Of a stretch of 64,000 bases of DNA, positions 51,608 through 61,620 are shown in pieces (position 1 is the stretch's first letter; each line of letters opens with the position of its first letter). This DNA comes from Babylonia areolata (lineage: Eukaryota; Mollusca; Gastropoda; Neogastropoda; Buccinidae). The notes below the pieces were generated by a model. It saw only the letters and a program-made list of their open reading frames with translations. It made no database searches and was not told where the DNA came from. Position numbers and translations under genes: made by a program. Where the stretch lies: the NCBI RefSeq assembly GCF_041734735.1, contig NC_134896.1:55659536-55723535 (forward strand). The letters run 5' to 3'.

Positions 51608-52747
51608 TCAGACAAGCTGTTGCAAAACAGATTAAAAAAGTTAGAAGGCATGACAAGCCAGACTCAGAAGTGGCCATCAGAACACTGCCCACTCAACCAG
51701 CCACTGTGGTGAAGTGTTAAGTGCCCAAAACTGATAACTGTGAGGATGCAGGTTCGAGTCCCAGCACAGAGGTTTCCACCCCATGCCTGTCTCCTACCCA
51801 GTGCTGAGTGTGCTACAAGCTGACGGGAAGACTGGGACTCCTGGCACTCAGAATGCCACAGACAAACCCCCGTGTGGCTGCGTATGGGGGACTCAGGGGG
51901 AGCAGTGTAGGTATAATGGTACCGAAACAGAGCACAAGGTGGGGCTACAAAAAATAAAAATAAAAAAAATAAAAAATAAATGTTGCGGGTGACCTACCTG
52001 TAATAGACAGGGGGCTGTCCATCCAGGTACCTGGCAAACACACCTGCATATGATGTTCCCACGTACAGCGTTTTCCTGGACTCATCCTGTGCAGGGCAAA
52101 CAGAAAACGGTTTGTGCCATGTGCACTGAGTTGTTGACAGCTTTGTTTGTTATCTTATCCCCCCCCCGAGAATGAGAATCAAATCCAAGACCTAAAATGG
52201 AACATGTATGACCCATCTGCAAATGGCTGAATATTCAAGTTTTCATACATACTCTGACCTAGTCCATGCAGAATTTATATCATTTGCAAACAAGCACAAA
52301 AAAAAGAATTTTTCAGTGTACTGCCTTTAAGTGTTGAGTTTTTGGACATTTGTTTCAACTGCCCGGACATAATCAAACATGTAATTGTTCAGTCTCAACT
52401 CAAAGCAACAAATAATCGCCCAGAATGCAAAATTTAATCAATGAAACAAGAACTTACAAATGTTTGGCAAAACTGCATATCTTTTTAAACTTTATCAACT
52501 CCTTTCCATGTGCATCAAATCTCAGTGTCTAAATATTCACATGTGCAAATGTTTGGCAAAACTGCATTTATTCTATCAGACTTTATCAACTGCTTGACAT
52601 CACTCTTATCAATTGTATGGTATAATAATAATAATAATGGATACTTATGTAGCACACTATCCAGAAATCTGCTCTAGGTGCTTTACAAAAACGCTTTTGT
52701 TAACATAAAATATTATATCTATGTTACATACACACACCAAAATGTGA

Positions 52748-52785
<38 letters not shown>

Positions 52786-55700
52786 TATATACACTTTAAC
52801 ATACATGTGTATCTAACAGCTACCCTAACACATACGCACACATAGGCAGGCACAAACTTACATAAACACACTCATGTGTGTGGTACGTGTAAAAGATGTA
52901 CGTATGTGATGTTTCAATGCCCCCAGGAGGCACAAGAAATAAACTTTTTTGCCTTTTGCCTTTCTGAGTGCATCCGATCTCAACGTCCACACATTCCCTT
53001 CACCTTGGCCAGGTAGAATTCACAGCCGTAGCCGTCCATCAGCTGAACATCTTTGATGTACTGCACCTCTGCCCGCCCCGCAGGTACCCCCTGCAGACTG
53101 CAGTGCGCAGCAAACACTTCGTTCAGCAGCTCCGTGTATGTGGCTTCATCCTTCGTCATGTTTTGCTGTTGACCGAGGAAAAGAAAACACAACCAGTGTA
53201 ACATCTCCTATCAAGAGGCAGTGCTTTACTGCCAGTCCCCTGACGCTTTGAACATGGAAAGAACGCAGAGACCAAGTGAAGAAAACACCACTGGTGTAAC
53301 ATCTCCCATCAGGAGACAGTGCCTTACTGCCAGTCCCCTGACACTTTGAACATGGAAAGAACGCAGAGACCAAGTGAAGAAAACACCACCGGTGTAACAT
53401 CTATCAAGAGACAGTGCTTTACTGCCAGTCCCCTGACGCTTTGAACATGGAAACAACTCAATGTCCCTGACCGAAGATAGACACTACATGAGAATCCATT
53501 CCATCACTACTTGTGCACTGAGCGTGTCCCTTGGACATTCCAGTAAATTCTAGATTCACTTCCTGCCCATTACGCCCTCTGCCATGTATAGCAGCAATGA
53601 AGAAACGAACTGAAGAACAAAGACGTATAAAGAATTCTAGATTTACTTCCTGCCCATTACGCCCTCTGCCATGTACAGCAGCAATGAAGAAACGAACTGA
53701 AGAACAAAGATGTACAAAGGGTGAACACCTCCCTCACAGTTCACCCTCCAGCTTCAGACCCACCCCTTTGTATCTTTTTTTTTCATTCCTTGCTTTTTCC
53801 CCCCCAGTCAGTGGCGTCTTTCTCAGAGGCGTGATGATGGTGAGAAGAGAAACTCCTCCAACTTGCACAGCATCTTCCCTTCTTCTTCTTCTTCTGCGTT
53901 CGTGGGCTGCAACTCCCACGTTCACTCGTATGTACACAAGTGGGCTTTTACGTGTATGACCGTTTTTACCCTGCCATGTAGGCAGCCATACTCCGTTTTC
54001 GGGGGTGTGCATGCTGGGTATGTTCTTGTTTCCATAACCCACCTAACGCTGACATGGATTACAGGATTTTTAACGTGCATATTTGATCTTCTGCTTGCAT
54101 ATACACACGAAGGGGGTTCAGGCACTAGCAGGTCTGCACATATGTTGACCTGGGAGATCGTAAAAATCTCCACCCTTTACCCACCAGGCGCCGTCACCGT
54201 GATTCGAACCCGGGACCCTCAGACTGACAGTCCAACGCTTTAACCACTCAGCTATTGCGCCCGTTATCATCCCTTCACAGTGCAGACATTTCCAGGAAAG
54301 ACTCTGCACGGATGACAAGGAGGGAGGGTAAAGGAGATCCAAGAGAAACAGTGGACCATGATGACTTCTCTTTTATTTCATGAGCATTAACACAGCATGT
54401 ACATGTACGATATATCTCACAGATAAACATGGGTTTATGTATGTGTCTCTGCTTAAATTCATGCATCTGATTTCCACTTGTAAAAGATACAAAACAAAAG
54501 TAGAACTGTGAACATGTATGCTTTAACGATCAAGATTACAGATCAAAGTAAAAAACAAAACAAAAAATCTACATTTTAAGAATCTACAAAGACCAAAGCA
54601 GAGAACCTAGTGAAAAACCAGCCTGAAACTGGTGAAAGTATCCTCCACTACACTGTGCAAAACTTCCCAAAAACCAACAAAGAACAGAGTAGGCTGGAGA
54701 AAGTGGTGGGGAAGAGAGCAGTAAGGAGAAAAGAACAATGAAAATGGACAGGGAATATTCAGCAGAGGACAAAGCAGGATTCTGTAACACACTGGAACAC
54801 ACAATCGTAAGATAGAGAGAGGGCCAAAGTTAGGAACCACCACACAGAGTGGACCACAGAACTACCATACACACAATGGACCACAGAATTACCTGACAAA
54901 GAATGGACCACAGAATGACCATATACACAACGGACCACTGAACTACATGACACAAAAATGGACCACATAACTACCTGACACACAATGAACCACAGAACTA
55001 CTTGACAAAGAATGGACCACAGAACAACCACAAACAGAAAGGACCACAGAACTAGATGCCATAGAATGGACCACAGAACTATGCACCACAGAAATACATG
55101 GCATAGAATGGACCAAAGAATTAGCACACACACAATGGACCACATAACAACCTGACAAAGAATGGACCACAAAATTACCACAAACTCAACGGACCATAGA
55201 ACTAGATGACACAGATGATAGAATGGACCACAGAACTATGCAACACAGAATAACCTGACACAGAACGGACCACAGAACAGAATGGACAATAAATCTACAT
55301 GACATAGAATGGACCATAGAACTACCTGACAAATAATGGAACATGGGACTACAACACACACAATGACCACAGAACTACACAACACACAAGGGACCATAGA
55401 ACTATAAGACATAGAATGGGCCTCATTAACTACCTGACAAAGAATGGACAACAGAACTATCTGACAAAGAACGGACCTCTGAACTACCACAAACAGAACG
55501 ATCCATAGAACTAGATGACATAGAATGGGCCACAGAACTACCTGAAATAGAATGGACCACAGAACTACCTGAAATAGAATGGGCACAGAACTACCTGAAA
55601 TAGAATGGGCACAGAACTACCTGAAATAGAATGGACCACAGAACTACCTGAAATAGAATGGACCACAGAACTACCTGAACTACCTGGCATAGAATGGACC

Positions 55701-58700
55701 ACAGAACTACCTGAACTACCTGGCATGGAATGGACCACAGAACTACCTGACAAAGAATGGGCCACAGAACTACCTGACACACAGAGTGGACCACAGAACT
55801 ACCACAAACACAATGGACCACCAAACTACAACGGACCACAGAACGACCACACACATAATGGACCACAGAACTACATGGCACAGAATGGACTATAAAACTA
55901 CATGACACTGAATGGACCACAGAACTACATCACAGAATGGACCACAGAACTACCTGACATAGAATGGACCACAGAACTACATCACAGAATGGACCACAGA
56001 ACTACCTGACATAGAATGGACCACAGAACTACCCGACAAAGAATGGACCACAGAACTACCTGACACAGAATGGACTATAAAACTACATAACACAGAATGG
56101 ACCACATAACTACCTAACAGAATGGACCACAGAACTACCTGACATAGAATGGACCACAGAACTACCTGACAAAGAATGGAACAGGGAACAACCACACACA
56201 CAATGGAACACAGAATTACATGTCATACTATAGACGATAGAATTACATGACATAGAATGGACCACAGAACTACGTGGCACAGAATGGACCACAGATCTAC
56301 CTCAGTACTTGACACAGAATGATCAAATATCTACCTGACACAGAAGACACATACGTAACAATAGAACACACACACTACTTTCAGACACAGAAAGGCCAAG
56401 AGAACCACTTAGCATCGAATGGAGAGGCAGCCAGTAAAATACACCCTCAGACAAAAAAAAAAAAAAAAAAAAAAGAGAAATCTGCTGTGACAAAATGTAA
56501 CAGAAATACAATACAGTGAACCAGAGAGATAGCAAATATACAGAAAACACCCAGAAATATCACACACAGAACAGACCAGAAAACCAACACACACACACTT
56601 AAAAAAATGAAGTGTTAGAAGCAAAGGATGGATAATAAATACACAACAATCAGAGAATGGACCAAAAAATCAACATGAAAGAATAAAGGAGAAGAGAAAG
56701 ATGCCCCTCAATCACCACGGAACAACAAAAAAAGAAGAACAGAAACAACTAATAAAGACTCCACACAGAATAAAGCACAGAATCATAAAGGAACTGTCAA
56801 AGAGAGAGGAGGAGTTTGTATTATACTCCATGTTTGGTGTTACACATACTTACCATGTCAAACTGATGCAAACTAGGCCTATCGGTTTGCTCTGTTTGGC
56901 CAAATTTCGCGCGGCTAACAGTGAAAAGACGAGCCGTCTTGCCCCGGTCCGCTCTCAGCCAATCAAACGCCTCTAAAAGCTATAAGCGCTGAATTATTCC
57001 TTTGGCCAAGGCTCGAGAATATACTTCTCTTATTTCAGATAATAAAGTACAAGAACTGTATTGAGTATTTTGTAAGCATATTATCAAAGTAGAATCACCA
57101 GAGAATGAATCACAGAATCACAACAGAACTGTCAAGTAGAAAGTGAGGCACAGAGTGACAATGGAAACTGAAGGATGGAATCCTAACAGAATGGTTGAAT
57201 AAAGTATGAAGCACACAATCACTGCAGACAGTCAAGAGAGAGACAGAGCAGTGTGACTGAACCACCTTGCTGCCAACTTTTTTTTGTGGTGTGGGGGGGG
57301 AGGGGGTGTTCCTATAGGTGGCCTCCCATCACCACAAGCACTAAGACATGATAAAAATAGGGCAGGATAGTTTTCATGGTTGAATGTGTGAGAAGCAGTC
57401 AGGCTGTGCCTGCAGGCGTATGCGTGTGTGTAGTCTTAATGTGACTGATTTCAGTTTTAAACCCTATAAGGGGCACCTGCTGTAATATACGGTATATTGC
57501 AGTATATTAACTGTGTACCTGGATGTGTTCTATTCACTGTGTAGTTTCCTGGACACCATGGAGATATGGTGCTGTGTAAACAGCAGATATTCTTTGTTAG
57601 CTCTGCCACTACAACACAGGCAGAAGCACTGCCTGCTAGGCAAGGATGATTACAAGCCATTCGCACATGTCAACTCCTACCAAGGTTTGTGCATCATGGA
57701 TTGATCCGAACACCATGCAGATCACAGCAGGATAAGCATGTATCATACAGGCCAAGAGGTAGCCACTATCCACGTATCTCCACATGGTGTGCTGCTCAAT
57801 GCCAGTTAAATGACATCCTGTACAGCAGACAGGCCAAGATGCAGCCTTTGTGCACACATCCCGCATACACATAGTCAAAGAAGACTGGACTGACCCAGAC
57901 AACAGGCTTGCACACTCAAAGCGTACTTCTTTCAGGCCGCCCTTCCTGAGGCTAGAACTCTGACCAAATTTCAACTTCACAGGTAAGTCTCATTTAATAT
58001 ATCAACTCTTCAGAACTGTGTCTTTGGAGGAGTGTTTTGTTAGTGTTAGTAGTGTTTCAAAAATAAATCAAAGCAGAACCACCACCACATTTGCAACAAC
58101 AATCCTGAAACGTAGAGAGAAAAAATATATAATAAAAGCTGACCACATACCTCCATTTCAAATAAACTCTGAAAACGTCAAAATATTCCACAAATATTAA
58201 ACACGGAAAATCAGAGTAAAATTGTTAAGTAATAAACCAACACTCAAAAAATGAAAATGCTAAACAATGAAAAGAGTAACAAAGCAATTGAACATCCTAC
58301 CTGCACAAACAAATCAAGCTATTCCACTGACAATACATGACAAAGCAGAAAGTGTCTCGCTTACTAATATATCGCATATGTAAAAATAAATCAACGGACT
58401 TAATGAAGGCCAGCATGACAAAGGAGCAAGAACGAACAGCAGAAATAGAAAGAAAAGACAAAGGAAAAGAAACAAAAAAGAAAAAAAGTTTTTGTCCAAT
58501 AAAAAGCAGGAAAAAGATGACATGAAGAGAACAGAAGAGACAAGAAAAAGATGACATAATAATAATAATAATAATGGTACTTATATAGCGCTGAATCTTG
58601 TGCACATGAACAGAAGACAGGAAAAAGATGACATGAAGAGAACAGAAGAGACAGGGAAAAGATGACATGAAGAGAATAGAAGAGACAGGGAAAAGATGAC

Positions 58701-61570
58701 ATGAAGAGAATAGAAGAGACAGGGAAAAGATGACATGAAGAGAACAGAAGAGAAAAAGACGACATGAAGAGATCAGAAGAGACAGAGAAAAGACGACATG
58801 AAGAGAACAGAAGAGAAAAAGACGACATGAAGAGATCAGAAGAGACAGGGAAAAGATGACATGAAGAGAACAGAAGAGAAAAAGATGACATGAAAAGAAC
58901 AGAAGAGACAGGGAAAAGATGACATGAAGAGAACAGAAGAGACAGGGAAAAGATGACATGAAGAGAACAGAAGAGACAGGGAAAAGATGACATGAAGAGA
59001 ACAGAAGAGACAGGGAAAAGATGACATGAAGGGAACAGAAGAGACAGGGAAAAGATGACATGAAGAGAACAGAAGAGACAGGGAAAAGATGACATGAAGG
59101 GAACAGAAGAGACAGGGAAAAGATGACATGAAGGGAACAGAAGAGACAGGGAAAAGATGACATGAAGAGAACAGGGAAAAGATGACATGAAGAGAATAGA
59201 AGAGACAGGAAAAAGATGACATGAAGAGAACAGAAGAGAAAAATGATGACATGAAGAGAACAGAAGAGACAGGGAAAAGATGACATGAAGAGAACAGAAG
59301 AGAAAAAGATGACATGAAGAGAACAGAAGACAGGGAAAAGATGACATGAAGAGAACAGAAGAGACAGGGAAAAGATGACATGAAGAGAACAGAAGACAGG
59401 GAAAAGATGACATGAAGAGAACAGAAGAGACAGGGAAAAGATGACATGAAGAGAATAGAAGAGACAGGAAAAAGATGACATGAAGAGAACAGAAGAGAAA
59501 AATGATGACATGAAGAGAACAGAAGAGACAGGGAAAAGATGACATGAAGAGAACAGAAGAGAAAAATGATGACATGAAGAGAACAGAAGACAGGGAAAAG
59601 ATGACATGAAGAGAACAGAAGAGACAGGAAAAAGATGACATGAAGAGAACAGAAGAGAAAAATGATGACATGAAGAGAACAGAAGAGACAGGGAAAAGAT
59701 GACATGAAGAGAACAGAAGAGAAAAATGATGACATGAAGAGAACAGAAGAGACAGGGAAAATATGACATGAAGAGAACAGAAGAGAAAAATGATGACATG
59801 AAGAGAACAGAAGAGACAGGGAAAAGATGACATGAAGAGAACAGAAGAGAAAAATGATGACATGAAGAGAACAGAAGAGACAGGAAAAAGATGACATGAA
59901 GAGAACAGAAGAGAAAAATGATGACATGAAGAGAACAGAAGAGACAGGGAAAAGATGACATGAAGAGAACAGAAGAGAAAAATGATGACATGAAGAGAAC
60001 AGAAGAGACAGGGAAAATATGACATGAAGAGAACAGAAGAGAAAAATGATGACATGAAGAGAACAGAAGAGACAGGGAAAAGATGACATGAAGAGAACAG
60101 AAGAGAAAAATGATGACATGAAGAGAACAGAAGAGACAGGGAAAAGATGACATGAAGAGAACAGAAGAGAGGAAAAAGATGACATGAAGAGAACAGAAGA
60201 GAGGAAAAAGATGACATGAAGAGAACAGAAGAGAAAAATGATGACATGAAGAGAACAGAAGAGACAGGGAAAAGATGACATGAAGAGAACAGAAGAGAGG
60301 AAAAAGATGACATGGGCAGAACAGAAGAGAAAAAGATGACATGGGGAGAACAGAAGAGACAGGGAAAAGATGACATGGGGAGAACAGAAGAGAAAAAGAT
60401 GACATGGAGAGAACAGAAGAGAGGAAAAAGATGACATGAAGAGAACAGAAGAGAGGAAAAAGATGACATGGGGAGAACAGAAGAGAGGAAAAAGATGACA
60501 TGGGGAGAACAGAAGAGACCTGAAGACAAGACAAGACTTGAGGCGAGAAGACATGAAACAACATGAGACATGAGTCTGATGAGAAGAGGACATATGAGAA
60601 AAGAAGACATGAGATGAGAAAACAGATGAAGAGAAAAGAGAATAGGAAAAGCAGAGACGAGCTCACACTCAGAGAAGTGTATCACTTCACTGTTGCTTGG
60701 AAACCAGATGACCAACAAAGTCAGACAAGGGCTTAGAGAAAAGAAGAATAAAAAAGCAAGAAAATAACAGAACCCCCCCAAACCGATGAGAGATGAAGAG
60801 AGTGACTGTGAGAGACAGACAGAGAGAGAGAGAGAGGGAGGGAGAGAGAGAGAGAGCAAAGAGAAGAGAGCAAAAAAAGAAATTATAAGAAAAATAACAA
60901 GAAATGATGAAAAACAAAACCAACTAACAAAAACACAAAAAGTGTCACAGCTGCTCATGCTGACAAAGTAAACAAATTCCTGTCCCATCACTATTATCAT
61001 CGATAAAATGTTTTCCCAAAGAGAAAGTGTAAAGCGAGCTCACCTTGGGAAGAAGGGGGTAATCCTTGAAATACTCAGCTGTAAACTTCTCTGGGTCATG
61101 GTCTCCAAACTCAGCTGAAAAACAAAGAACAAGTGTTCACTGAAAACCTCCTGGTAAAGTAATCAAGCTGACTCATCTTTTTTTTTCTCCATGAAACATA
61201 TGATTTATATGTCAAAACTGTCAAATGACTGCAAAAAACATGAAAGGGGGACAAAGTGTACATTTTTATACATAACTTAGAACGATGAACCACACCACAT
61301 ATTTTTCACTTATGGATCATTAGTGGATCAAGTAACTGGTGGCCTCCGTTAATGTGTCTGTCTAATAGTTTCTAATTGCAAATATTCACCATTCACCTGT
61401 TTATTGATAGGCAAACCATAGGGGTAGCAGTCATGCGTAACTAGTTACATGTCCTTTTTCCAGCTTTTATGCACTTAACTTCAGCATTCTCCCTCTCTCT
61501 CTCTCTCTCTCCACATATATATATATATATAGACATATATATATATATATATATATATATAACATATACA

Positions 61571-61620
<50 letters not shown>

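Noticed and set aside
56840-57050. CpG-containing block as a second promoter
   Set aside because: Short, without core promoter signals; more likely an unidentified repeat in a Pez intron.
58297-61000. Minus-strand open frames of 789, 866 and 585 residues
   Set aside because: They overlap in different frames of a 33-bp minisatellite whose minus strand is stop-free; the residues just repeat the unit, and the frames cross a real Pez intron.
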